From assembly GCA_029243395.1 (NCBI GenBank), contig JAQWSE010000013.1, forward strand, positions 1-64,000: DNA of 64,000 nucleotides, in the 5' to 3' direction. Shown in pieces: positions 54,548-62,816 of the stretch. The number at the start of each line of letters is the position of its first letter. Position 1 is the stretch's first letter. The translations under genes and the position numbers were made by a program. The notes beneath the pieces were generated by a model. It saw nothing but the letters and a program-made list of their open reading frames with translations. It had not been told where the DNA came from and made no database searches. The stretch comes from Paracoccaceae bacterium (GTDB taxonomy: Bacteria; Pseudomonadota; Alphaproteobacteria; Rhodobacterales; Rhodobacteraceae).

Positions 54548-54568
54548 AATTTGAAAGAAGTGCAAGGA

Positions 54569-55279
54569 ATGATTGACTTTTCACCTGACGCTCCAAGAGC
54601 CCTTATTAGTGGAGGTACCAGCGGTATTGGTTTGGAGCTGGCACGTGGGTTTGCGGCTGCAGGTTATAATGTCGATGCTGTCGGTCTTGGCGCGCTACCT
54701 CAGAGTACGCCTAAAATTAGCTATGCTTCATTAGATATTGCGGATGGCCTAGCGGTTTCTATTTTCGTATCTAATATAGGTGAGCTAGATGTTGTGGTGA
54801 ATGCTGCAGGCATTATTCGCCGTGAGGATGAATTTGACCCAGATGTTTTTGCCAAGGTTATTGATATCAACCTTAACGGTGCAATGCGTGTTTGTACGGC
54901 CTCAAGGACAGCTCTTGCCAAGCGTAGTGGTAGCATTATAAATATTGCGTCAATGCTGACTTATTTTGGAGGAGGCAATGTTCCGGCTTACTCATCATCC
55001 AAAGGTGGGATTGCACAATTAACCAAATCTTTAGCGATTGCTTACGCCCCAGAGGCGATTCGAGTGAACGCTCTGGCTCCAGGTTGGATTGCAACACCGC
55101 TTACCGAGGGTTTACGAAATGATCCGGTAAGGAATAACGGCATCCTCGCACGCACACCCTTAAAGCGCTGGGGAGAACCAGAAGACCTAGTTGCCCCAGC
55201 GTTATTTTTAGCAGGTGCTGGAGCAGGCTTTATTACCGGCACAATTTTGAATGTAGATGGCGGCTATGCCATAGTTTAA
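54569..55279 (+). CDS. SDR oxidoreductase (gluconate/sugar dehydrogenase type)
   Basis: The 236-residue SDR has SGGTSGIGLELARGFA, a shortened middle with VVNAAGIIRREDEF, catalytic IASMLTYFGGG and YSSSKGGIAQLTKSLA, then NALAPGWIATPLTEGL and VDGG. The start at ATG 54569 has GAAAGAAG upstream and lies beyond the operator. It is the first gene of the IclR-controlled unit, with the cupin gene 23 bp downstream. It probably oxidises a sugar or sugar-derived alcohol; substrate unknown. Confidence 0.88.
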   Translation: MIDFSPDAPRALISGGTSGIGLELARGFAAAGYNVDAVGLGALPQSTPKISYASLDIADGLAVSIFVSNIGELDVVVNAAGIIRREDEFDPDVFAKVIDINLNGAMRVCTASRTALAKRSGSIINIASMLTYFGGGNVPAYSSSKGGIAQLTKSLAIAYAPEAIRVNALAPGWIATPLTEGLRNDPVRNNGILARTPLKRWGEPEDLVAPALFLAGAGAGFITGTILNVDGGYAIV

Positions 55280-55302
55280 TATTTATCAGAAGGACGATAC
55301 CA

Positions 55303-55833
55303 ATGCCACTTATAACCGAAGATATAAATGCAAAAATGCCCTATCAGCACTCTATGCCTGCGGATGCTTTGCCTGAAATTGTTGTTTCAGATGCATTATC
55401 AGAGGGGGATCAGCGTATGTGGGTACAGCAGACGGAGCATGTCTTTTTCCGGCCGCTCTGCCTAAATGCCAGTCAAGGATATTGGATGAACTTGCTTAAG
55501 GTTACAAAATCAGGTGTATTATCGCGGCACCGCCACCCAAATGCTGTACACGGTTTTGTACTAAAAGGCCGTTGGCATTACTTAGAACATGATTGGGAGG
55601 CGCGCGAAGGATCATATGTTTTTGAGCCACCAGGTGAAACCCATACCCTTGTCGTGCCGGATGATGTAGATGAAATGATCACTTATTTTCAGGTGAATGG
55701 CACCATGAATTATGTTGATCCACACGGCAAACACTTAGGATATGAAGATGTCTTTACTAAAATTGATATGTGCCGCGCCCATTTTGAGAAGGTTGGTCTT
55801 GGTGCTGATTACGTTAAGACATTTATTCGATAG
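55303..55833 (+). CDS. Cupin-domain protein, 2,4'-dihydroxyacetophenone dioxygenase-like
   Basis: The 176-residue single-cupin protein has metal-binding motif 1 in SGVLSRHRHPNAVHGFVLKGRW (HxH) and motif 2 in EPPGETHTLVVPD (His). The N-terminal region before the cupin and the length fit the 2,4'-dihydroxyacetophenone dioxygenase / ChrR-like cupin group. It could be a dioxygenase or a metal-dependent isomerase; sugar-linked cupins are common in such clusters. GAAGGA precedes the ATG. It follows the SDR gene and precedes the transporter genes. Confidence 0.82.
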   Translation: MPLITEDINAKMPYQHSMPADALPEIVVSDALSEGDQRMWVQQTEHVFFRPLCLNASQGYWMNLLKVTKSGVLSRHRHPNAVHGFVLKGRWHYLEHDWEAREGSYVFEPPGETHTLVVPDDVDEMITYFQVNGTMNYVDPHGKHLGYEDVFTKIDMCRAHFEKVGLGADYVKTFIR

Positions 55834-55907
55834 TCATATGAATAGTTACATGAGTCTTTATATTATCAAAATTGTGTTCATTAAAAAAATTGAGAAAGGT
55901 GAAAAGA

Positions 55908-56714
55908 TTGTCGTATAACTCAAAAGAGTTAGATAACAAGGTTGCAGTTGTAACTGGTGGTGCAACGGGTATCGGTTTAGCCTCAGCGCGGCTATTAATC
56001 GAGCGTGGAGCAAAAGTTGCTATTTTAGGAAATGATCAAGATGCCTTAGATGTAGCTTTGAGTGAGCTAAAGCTTCTTTCTGAATCGACTATAGCTATTT
56101 TATGTGATGTAAGTAGTGAGGATTCAGTTGAGAATGCTTTTAGCATTTTTGATCGATCCTTTGATAGGTTATCGATCTTAGTTTCTAATGCAGCCATTCA
56201 ACCTTTTGGTACAGTAGAAGATACCCCGAATGCTCTTTGGAATGAAATTCAAGGAGTGAATTTAACGGGATCTTACCTAACTGCAAGAGCATCCATTAAA
56301 CGAATGAAAAAATCGGGAAGCGGTTCAATAATTAATGTTACTTCAGTACAGGGCTCTGCAACTCAAAAACGAGTAGCTGCCTACTCTACATCAAAAGGTG
56401 GTCTATTAGCACTGACCAGAGCAACTGCGGTAGATCATGCTGAAGATAACATTAGGTGTAATTCTGTAAGTCCTGGATGTATTGATGCGCCAATGACTAG
56501 GTTTTCTGCGAGTAAGAACACAACCCCTGAAAATGAACGCAATTTAATGGAGCAATGGGGACGGATGCAACCTCTTGGACGGATGGGAACAGCACCGGAA
56601 GTCGCTGAGGTTATCGTATTTCTTGCCAGTGATAGAGCTAGCTTTTGTACTGGAGCAGATTTTAAAGTGGATGGTGGCCTGATGGCTTCGTTGGGAGTGA
56701 AATTGCCTGATTAA
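55908..56714 (+). CDS. SDR oxidoreductase of the sugar transporter operon
   Basis: The 268-residue SDR shows VTGGATGIGLASARLL, LVSNAAIQPFGTVED, catalytic NVTSVQGSATQKRV and YSTSKGGLLALTRA, then CNSVSPGCIDAPMT and VDGG. A TTG start at 55908 is chosen (AAAGG about 8 nt upstream); a TTG 12 codons earlier is the alternative. It precedes the permease gene by 21 bp, so it is probably cotranscribed with the transporter and oxidises its substrate. Confidence 0.86.
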   Translation: MSYNSKELDNKVAVVTGGATGIGLASARLLIERGAKVAILGNDQDALDVALSELKLLSESTIAILCDVSSEDSVENAFSIFDRSFDRLSILVSNAAIQPFGTVEDTPNALWNEIQGVNLTGSYLTARASIKRMKKSGSGSIINVTSVQGSATQKRVAAYSTSKGGLLALTRATAVDHAEDNIRCNSVSPGCIDAPMTRFSASKNTTPENERNLMEQWGRMQPLGRMGTAPEVAEVIVFLASDRASFCTGADFKVDGGLMASLGVKLPD

Positions 56715-56735
56715 TTAATAATTTGTGGATAATAA

Positions 56736-57713
56736 ATGGTTAACATGATTACGAGAATTTTAAATTTTGGAAGAATTAAAACAAAATTAAATCCGCTATT
56801 TTTGACAACGGGCCTGATGTTCTTAGCAGCATTAATATTTTTATTTCTGAACAGTCCCGAATTTTTCTGGCTTAATAATATAGTAAATATATTCAATCAA
56901 TGCGCTGTGTTGGCAATTTTATCATTGGGAATGAGCATTGTAATGATTGGAGGGGGGATCGACTTGTCTTTACCTGCAAACATGGCCCTCTCTGCGATTT
57001 TTGGTAGTACTATCATGATTTTGACTGGAAGTGTTCCATTGGGCTGTTTAATAATGCTTATCTCAGGAGTAGCGATTGGCTCTCTAAATGGTTTCGCAAT
57101 TGCACGATTAAGGATGATACCTTTTGTTGTAACTCTTGCAACAATGACAATCTGTGGAGGGATATCAGTATGGGTAACGAATTCTGTAAGTATATTTAAT
57201 CAGCCTGAGAAATTTTTTGATATATTTTTAGCGCGAGTTTTAGGTCTGCCACTTTCAATTTATATTCTCATTATTTGTCTGATAATGACGCAAATTGCTA
57301 TGTCATTCACTCGCTTTGGTTGGATGGTTTATGCGGTAGGGACGAGCCCATCAGTTTGTAAAGTTTCCCGAATCCCAGTGAAGCAGGTACTTTTTTCTAC
57401 CTATGTCTTAGCAGGGTTTTTGGCTGGAGTATCGGCAATTGTTGTCACTGCACGTTTAGGCTCTGCTTCGGCAAATATTGGAAATGATAGCGTAATTTTA
57501 GATATAGTAACAGCATGTGTTATTGGCGGCGTAAGTATTTATGGTGGAAAAGGTCGACCAGTTGGTGCTTGTTTAGGTGCAGTATTAGTAGTAATCCTAG
57601 GTAACATATTGAATTTATTAGAAATTTCATTTTTTATAGGTTTAATGCTAAAGGGCTTTCTTATTATATTCTTCGTCAGTTTAGATGGGCTATTGGTAAA
57701 ACAAAATGAATAA
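56736..57713 (+). CDS. Ribose/rhamnose-type sugar ABC transporter permease (RbsC family)
   Basis: The 325-residue inner-membrane protein has about nine or ten hydrophobic segments. RbsC-family marks are GMSIVMIGGGIDLSLPANMALS, LNGFAIARLRMIPFVVTLATM and CVIGGVSIYGGKGRPVGACLGA. It overlaps the ATPase gene by 8 bp. It pairs with the second permease (59205-60158) in a likely heterodimeric channel. Confidence 0.92.
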   Translation: MVNMITRILNFGRIKTKLNPLFLTTGLMFLAALIFLFLNSPEFFWLNNIVNIFNQCAVLAILSLGMSIVMIGGGIDLSLPANMALSAIFGSTIMILTGSVPLGCLIMLISGVAIGSLNGFAIARLRMIPFVVTLATMTICGGISVWVTNSVSIFNQPEKFFDIFLARVLGLPLSIYILIICLIMTQIAMSFTRFGWMVYAVGTSPSVCKVSRIPVKQVLFSTYVLAGFLAGVSAIVVTARLGSASANIGNDSVILDIVTACVIGGVSIYGGKGRPVGACLGAVLVVILGNILNLLEISFFIGLMLKGFLIIFFVSLDGLLVKQNE

Positions 57714-59208
57714 AAATATTCTCCAAATGCAAAATATTAAAAAGACCTATGGGCCAATCACGGCTTTGTCGAATGCAAGTATTTTGTTGAAGGAGGGAAG
57801 TGTAGTCGCCCTGGTTGGTGCCAATGGCGCTGGAAAGTCAACATTAATGAATATTTTAGGGGGCATTACTGCACAAGATGACGGTGAACTACTTGTAAAC
57901 GATAAAAAAGTCAATTTTAATTCGCCGGTAGATGCTGCTCGTTATGGGATACAATTCGTACATCAAGAGTTAAGTATTTTTAAGACTATGACAGTTGCTG
58001 AAAATATTTTTATAAATCAATTCCCTGCACAGTTTGGAATAATTTCTAAGCAGGTGATTGAGTCTACTACAAAACAATTATTGGCCGAGCTCGGATCTAA
58101 TCTTAATCCGCATCATTATGTGGAAAGCTTATCAACTGGTGATTGTCAAATGGTTGTAATTGCTCGAGCAATGCTTGGGAATCCAAAAATTCTTATTTTA
58201 GATGAACCGACTTCATCACTTTCGAAATATGAAAAAGAAAAATTGAATCTGGTGATTGGCCGTTTAAAAGAAGCCGGTGTCGCTATCATATATATAACTC
58301 ATTTCATAAGTGAAATATTTGAAGTTTGTGACTCCGTTACGGTAATGCGAAATGGAGTAACTATTTCGTCACAAGCCATTCATGAAACTGATAATTCCAA
58401 AATCATAGAGTTAATGTTGGGCGATGTTGCGAGCATTGAGAAGAAAAGAAAAAAAGAAAGAAGTGAAAACATTTTTTTAAAAGTTGATAAATTGCAGAAT
58501 GAGAATAAAGTTAAAGAGGCAAGTTTTGAATTAAATAAAGGTGAAATTCTTGGAATATGGGGATTACTTGGTTCTGGTCGAACAGAATTAGTAAGGTCAA
58601 TAATAGGGTTAGATGGTGAACCAAAGGGTACTATACTTATAAGCAGGCATGGTAAACTTACTCCAGTCTCAACTGAATACTTGTCTGGAATTACTGCCTA
58701 CGTATCTGAAGATAGGCGAGGTGAAGGAGTCTTATTGCCGATGTCAGTGCTTAAAAATACCGCACTGCCGAACCTTAAGAAGGTTTCTGGTAACTTAGGC
58801 ATGATAATGCTTAATAAGGCTCGAAACTTAGCAACAAGGGTAATCAATAGCCTATCAATTAAAGTTTCAAACTTTGATCAAACAGTAGGTACATTGAGTG
58901 GTGGAAACCAGCAAAAGATTGTTTTTGGAAAATGGCTTGAGACAGAGCCTGATCTTTTAATTTTAGATGAGCCTACGAGAGGTTTGGACATATCAGCTAA
59001 GGGTGAAATTCTAAAGATTGCAACCGACCTTGCTAATAATGGTGTATCCATTCTATTTATTTCTTCTGAACTAGAAGAATTGATGAAAATAAGTGATAGA
59101 TATTTAATTATCTCTGAGAGATACGTTGTGGCGGAATTACCCGGAGATAGTACCCAAGACACTCTTATATCAGCTCTTTCAAAAAATGTTCAGGGGAGTG
59201 CGGCATGA
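57706..59208 (+). CDS. Sugar ABC transporter, double ATPase (RbsA family)
   Basis: The 500-residue cytoplasmic protein has two ATP-binding domains. The first has Walker A GANGAGKSTLMN and LILDEPTSSLS. The second has the degenerate P-loop GLLGSGRTELVRS, VSEDRRGEG, signature LSGGNQQKIV and LILDEPTRGLD, as typical for RbsA/MglA/XylG. In the first domain the signature reads LSTGDCQMV rather than the usual LSxGxxQ form. It overlaps both permease genes (8 bp and 4 bp). Confidence 0.94.
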   Translation: MNKNILQMQNIKKTYGPITALSNASILLKEGSVVALVGANGAGKSTLMNILGGITAQDDGELLVNDKKVNFNSPVDAARYGIQFVHQELSIFKTMTVAENIFINQFPAQFGIISKQVIESTTKQLLAELGSNLNPHHYVESLSTGDCQMVVIARAMLGNPKILILDEPTSSLSKYEKEKLNLVIGRLKEAGVAIIYITHFISEIFEVCDSVTVMRNGVTISSQAIHETDNSKIIELMLGDVASIEKKRKKERSENIFLKVDKLQNENKVKEASFELNKGEILGIWGLLGSGRTELVRSIIGLDGEPKGTILISRHGKLTPVSTEYLSGITAYVSEDRRGEGVLLPMSVLKNTALPNLKKVSGNLGMIMLNKARNLATRVINSLSIKVSNFDQTVGTLSGGNQQKIVFGKWLETEPDLLILDEPTRGLDISAKGEILKIATDLANNGVSILFISSELEELMKISDRYLIISERYVVAELPGDSTQDTLISALSKNVQGSAA

Positions 59209-60158
59209 ATTTAGATTTTACGCGAAACAGGGCTCTGGATTTTGCGTTTCCAATATTTTTAGTGCTTGTCTCGCTTGGGTTTGCTCTTGTTAAGCCCAGT
59301 TTTTTGGGGTTGGAAAATATATTTGGTATGCTCCATGCCATGGCACCGATCGCTATTATATCAACTGGTATGGCGTTGATCGTTATCATGGGTAAGCTTG
59401 ATATTTCTTTAGGTTCTATTGCGTTGGTTTCTATGGGGGTTTCCGCTACACTACTTCAGTCTGGATATGGTTTTATTAGCTCAACTGTGATTGCTCTACT
59501 CGTTGGTGCCATTCTTGGTGCGGTGAACGGATTTATAATATGCATATTAAAAGTTAATCCTTTGATAGCGACGCTGGGCACAATGCTTGCATTTCGTGGT
59601 CTTGGTAATCAAATTACCGATGCTCATGTAGTTGTGCTTCCTGATGGCTTTAGGGCATTAGGTAACTTTTCCCTTGGTATAATTTATTTTGATACAGTTA
59701 TTTGCTTAGTATTACTTATATCAGTTCATGTGCTTCACCGACGCACAAAATTTGGAAAAGTTGTAACAGCGATTGGAAATGACGAAACTACTGCTGAACG
59801 TGTTGGTTTACCCGTAACCCGAACTATTTTTTTCAGTTTTGTGATTGCGGGAATGTTAGCGTCAATCGGCGGTTTTTTTGCGTCTGCTCAGGTTGGAGCT
59901 GTAACATCATTTCTTGGTAAGGGCTTGGAGTTTACGGCTGTAGCGGTGGTTGTAGTCGGAGGAATAAGTCTCTTTGGAGGCAGGGGATCAATTTTATGGG
60001 GAGTAATTTTAGGAAGTTTAACATTTGAAGTAATAAGGAGTGGCCTCAACTATCTTGGAGCTAATCCTTATTTCTACCAGTTGATTGGCGGTATTGTTAT
60101 TTTTATTGCAATGTATGCTGCCGTTATCAAGATGGGGTACTCAGCCAATGATAGCTAG
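59205..60158 (+). CDS. Sugar ABC transporter permease, second RbsC-family subunit
   Basis: The 317-residue membrane protein has RbsC-family marks: GMALIVIMGKLDISLGSIALVS, VNGFIICILKVNPLIATLGTMLAFRG, GNDETTAERVGLPV and AVVVVGGISLFGGRGSILWGV. The ATG overlaps the ATPase stop by 4 bp. The binding-protein gene follows after 62 bp. Confidence 0.92.
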   Translation: MNLDFTRNRALDFAFPIFLVLVSLGFALVKPSFLGLENIFGMLHAMAPIAIISTGMALIVIMGKLDISLGSIALVSMGVSATLLQSGYGFISSTVIALLVGAILGAVNGFIICILKVNPLIATLGTMLAFRGLGNQITDAHVVVLPDGFRALGNFSLGIIYFDTVICLVLLISVHVLHRRTKFGKVVTAIGNDETTAERVGLPVTRTIFFSFVIAGMLASIGGFFASAQVGAVTSFLGKGLEFTAVAVVVVGGISLFGGRGSILWGVILGSLTFEVIRSGLNYLGANPYFYQLIGGIVIFIAMYAAVIKMGYSANDS

Positions 60159-60220
60159 GTATTCCGAATTTTATAGTCGAGAGACTAATTTTAATTATTG
60201 AAAGAAATGGGAGAAAAATT

Positions 60221-61204
60221 ATGAAACGATTTAGTATATTATCAGTAATTATTTGTCTTGTAGTACCAGTTCAGGTTCTTGCGTCTGATCTTACAATTGG
60301 ATTTTCTTGGAATTCAGTTACGCAGCCTCTAGAAAGGGCGTGGGAAGATTATATGAGATCCGAAGCAGAGGTTCAAGGTAAGGCTGCTGGGGTCAATATT
60401 AAGTGGGTTTTCAATGTGGCTGACGGTGACCCTAGTCGGCAGGCAAATAATATTGAAGATTTAATAACGCAAGGAGTGGATATTGTGTCAGCTCGGGCTG
60501 AGGATGCTGGGGCAATAAACGCGTCAATAAGAGCTGCAAAGTCAGCTAATATTCCCTTTATTACTTTTGATAGGAAGAGTGGTAGTGTGGCTCCAACAGC
60601 GCATGTGGGTGGTGATAGTTATGATCAGGCACTAACAACTGGAAGAGCTTTTGCAGATTTGCTGGGATCTAAAGGCGTAACTGGTAAGTGTATTGAGCTT
60701 CAAGGTGCTCTAACTGATATCAACGCAGTACAACGGACTAAAGGTTGGGCTAAAGTTGTAGCTGAGCGATCTGAAGTCTCCACTATTACTCAAGTTCCAA
60801 CTGAGTGGAATCCAGAGTTGTTTAGATCTGGTTTGGCCAATGCTCTGAGAGCAAATCCTGATGCCAATTGTGCTTTTATTGCAAGTGATTTTGCCATTAC
60901 GGCAGTCCAAGCTGCTCTTGAAGAGGCTGATAAGTGGTACCCAAGCGGGCATCCTAAACATTTTTGGTTAGCCACTCAAGATGTCTTGCCTGGTGCTGTA
61001 CCGTTAATGGAAGCAAAATACATTGATGTATCAACAAGTTATGATGCATTTGCCCATAGCCAGGAGATGGTGCGCGTAGCTATTGCGATCCATAAAGGTG
61101 AGGATCCTGGTTGTAGTGCTGATGGTTGCCTAGCTAAGGGACGAGTAGTTACACCCGCTAATATAGGTACAATTGAAAACTTATGGTCAAAAACCTATAA
61201 ATAA
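60221..61204 (+). CDS. Sugar ABC transporter periplasmic binding protein (periplasmic-binding family 4)
   Basis: The 327-residue protein has a signal peptide (MKRFSILSVIICLVVPVQVLA) and the ribose-binding-like fold: IGFSWNSVTQPLERAWEDYM, then QANNIEDLITQGVDIVSARAEDAGAIN, then FITFDRKS and CAFIASDFAITAVQAALEEA. A cysteine pair near the C terminus (DPGCSADGCLAKG) may form a disulphide. GGGAGAAAA lies before the ATG. It delivers a monosaccharide or derivative to the adjacent permeases. Confidence 0.93.
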   Translation: MKRFSILSVIICLVVPVQVLASDLTIGFSWNSVTQPLERAWEDYMRSEAEVQGKAAGVNIKWVFNVADGDPSRQANNIEDLITQGVDIVSARAEDAGAINASIRAAKSANIPFITFDRKSGSVAPTAHVGGDSYDQALTTGRAFADLLGSKGVTGKCIELQGALTDINAVQRTKGWAKVVAERSEVSTITQVPTEWNPELFRSGLANALRANPDANCAFIASDFAITAVQAALEEADKWYPSGHPKHFWLATQDVLPGAVPLMEAKYIDVSTSYDAFAHSQEMVRVAIAIHKGEDPGCSADGCLAKGRVVTPANIGTIENLWSKTYK

Positions 61205-61260
61205 TTAGGATTGGCTCCGGGTAGCTCTGGGGCCAATTAAATTCTTTTGATGAGGTCTTA

Positions 61261-62136
61261 ATGTTAAAAAAACTGACGAATTTAACGTGTACTCTCGGAG
61301 AAGGCCCAGTCTGGGACTATCAGAAAAATAAACTCTGGTGGGTTGATATTAAACAAAAAAAAATTTTATCTCTTTCAGATGCAAATGAGGTAGAGGTCAT
61401 CAATTGTCCTGGTCAAGTTGGTTGTCTGGGACTTTTGGATGAAAACCATCTCATAGTTGCTGAAGAAACCGGAATTTATACGGTGAACCTTCAAACACAT
61501 AATTTTAATAGATTAGGAGAGATTTCTCCAGAACAAGGTACCGTTCGATATAATGATGGAAAAATTGGACCCGATGGAAGGTTTTGGTTTGGAAGTTTGG
61601 ATGACTCAACATTTCCAGATACTGGGTGCCTATATTCAATCGATGTGGACGGCAAAGTAAAAAAACATTTGGAAAAGATTCGATGCTCAAATGGCATTGG
61701 TTGGACAGATGATGGTAATAGAATGTTTTTTACCGATAGTAAGCAAAGGATGATTTGGTCTTTTGATTTTAACAAAACTGATGGAAACATTTCAAATAAG
61801 GCTTTGTTTGTAGAGATTAGTGGAGATCAAGTTCCTGACGGACTGGCGGTTGATCTCGAGGGTAATGTTTGGTCGGCTATGTGGGACGGCTGGTGTATCG
61901 TAAAGTTTAACCCCAATGGTAGAGAACTTGAAAGGGTCAGTGTTCCTGTTCCTAGACCGACCAGTTGTGCATTCGGAGGAAGGGATATGAAAACTTTGTT
62001 TATCACTTCTGCGCGTATGGACCTTAATCAACAAATTTTAGCAGACGCTCCAGATTCTGGAGAACTTTTTTCAATAAAGGTCGATATTCCAGGAGTGCCG
62101 GTGGGAAGCTTTAAACATTTACCAAGGGCAGATTAG
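61261..62136 (+). CDS. SMP-30/gluconolactonase family protein
   Basis: The 291-residue six-bladed beta-propeller lactonase has CTLGEGPVWDYQKNKLWWVD, which carries the metal-binding Glu, then VRYNDGKIGPDGRFWFG, IRCSNGIGWTDDGNRMFFTDS and VPDGLAVDLEGNVWSAMWDG (Asn and Asp ligands). It hydrolyses sugar lactones made by sugar dehydrogenases. With the SDRs and transporter upstream this suggests the order sugar uptake, oxidation to lactone, opening to aldonate. GATGAGGT precedes the ATG. It is the last gene of the island. Confidence 0.93.
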   Translation: MLKKLTNLTCTLGEGPVWDYQKNKLWWVDIKQKKILSLSDANEVEVINCPGQVGCLGLLDENHLIVAEETGIYTVNLQTHNFNRLGEISPEQGTVRYNDGKIGPDGRFWFGSLDDSTFPDTGCLYSIDVDGKVKKHLEKIRCSNGIGWTDDGNRMFFTDSKQRMIWSFDFNKTDGNISNKALFVEISGDQVPDGLAVDLEGNVWSAMWDGWCIVKFNPNGRELERVSVPVPRPTSCAFGGRDMKTLFITSARMDLNQQILADAPDSGELFSIKVDIPGVPVGSFKHLPRAD

Positions 62137-62494
62137 ACTAGCTTAGCGATTGATACGCTACAGCAATAGTGTCTGGAGAAAAGTCGTTTTTATTTAATGG
62201 ATATGATTTTCTGGTAGCTTATGCAAACACCTCATTGAAGATTTAGAAGATCACTTTGAAAAGTCGAAGAAAGTAAAACGGTATAACGCTTTAGAGGTAA
62301 CTCGATGTAGCACCGATGTAACACATTGTCCTGTCACTGAGAGTGAAGCATATTACAGATTAGAACGGTTTTGGGTACCGTAGGTCGTAGGTTCGAATCC
62401 TATCGCCCCGACCACTTTTCACTCAACTAAGTAACCCAACCCTCGCTTTAACAACAAAAAAACGATATAATAAAACCCTATATAAGGGGTAATT
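62137..62494. other. Right end of the island and flank
   Basis: About 360 bp without a confident gene. It contains the motif GATGTAACACATTG (62315-62328), an open frame 62207-62383 that runs into the tRNA fragment, and the right tRNA-Pro copy. After the fragment there is A+T-rich sequence leading to a small gene. Confidence 0.5.
62369..62422 (+). repeat. tRNA-Pro(UGG) 3'-half fragment, right copy
   Basis: Identical over 54 bp to 53410-53463. Here the five bases ACGGT at 62365-62369 pair with ACCGT, so the whole anticodon stem-loop is restored, but the D-arm and acceptor 5' strand are absent. The tRNA is therefore not functional. Confidence 0.9.
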
Positions 62495-62680
62495 ATGAAG
62501 TTTACTAAAAACAATATGGTTGGGTTTGCAACTAGGTTTGGGGACCAATGGGGAGGTGTGCGCTGTGGTGCTAAGACCAGATCAGGTTCTGCGTGCCAAC
62601 GTCCAGCATACCAGGTCAATGGAAAGTGCCATTTGCATGGTGGGGCGAGTACTGGACCACGGACCGAGGCTGGCCTTTAA
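62495..62680 (+). CDS. Small phage-type HGG(x)STGP motif protein
   Basis: The 61-residue protein has the pattern RCGAKTRSGSACQRPAY, then GKCHLHGGASTGPRTEAGL: two Cys-containing turns followed by HGGxSTGP. Small proteins with this pattern are frequent in prophages and integrated elements; the Cys/His spacing suggests zinc binding. A ribosome-site-like AAGGGG lies a few bases before the ATG. It sits directly outside the right tRNA-Pro fragment and supports an integration hotspot. Function unknown. Confidence 0.65.
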   Translation: MKFTKNNMVGFATRFGDQWGGVRCGAKTRSGSACQRPAYQVNGKCHLHGGASTGPRTEAGL

Positions 62681-62816
62681 AATGGGTGGGTGGATGGATA
62701 GGTTAAACAATTTGGTTGCTTAACTTAATATGCTAGAACAGGTAATGATCTACTATTGTTTTCTTTGACTACTGAAAGATATATTTTGAGAAATTTTACA
62801 AATTGAGGACGCCGCA

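Larger units (their letters stand above)
53410..62422. mobile_element. 9-kb metabolic island bracketed by tRNA-Pro 3'-half direct repeats
   Basis: Two 54-bp identical, same-orientation copies of a tRNA-Pro 3' half bound 9 kb encoding an IclR regulator, SDR, cupin, SDR, sugar ABC transporter, binding protein and SMP-30 lactonase. Integration into tRNA 3' ends creates exactly such repeats. No integrase, relaxase or transposase is recognisable inside, and the intact tRNA-Pro is not in the window. So this may be one segment of a longer tandem island array whose intact tRNA lies elsewhere, or a relic. The left three genes look richer in G+C than the transporter genes. Confidence 0.6.

Noticed and set aside
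54413-54568. Upstream extension of the first island SDR gene
   Set aside because: It would read through the promoter and the operator palindrome; the ATG at 54569 with a purine-rich ribosome site is a better start.
62520-62723. Overlapping frame in the HGG-motif gene region
   Set aside because: Different frame of the same DNA; only the 62495 frame shows the Cys/His and HGGxSTGP pattern.
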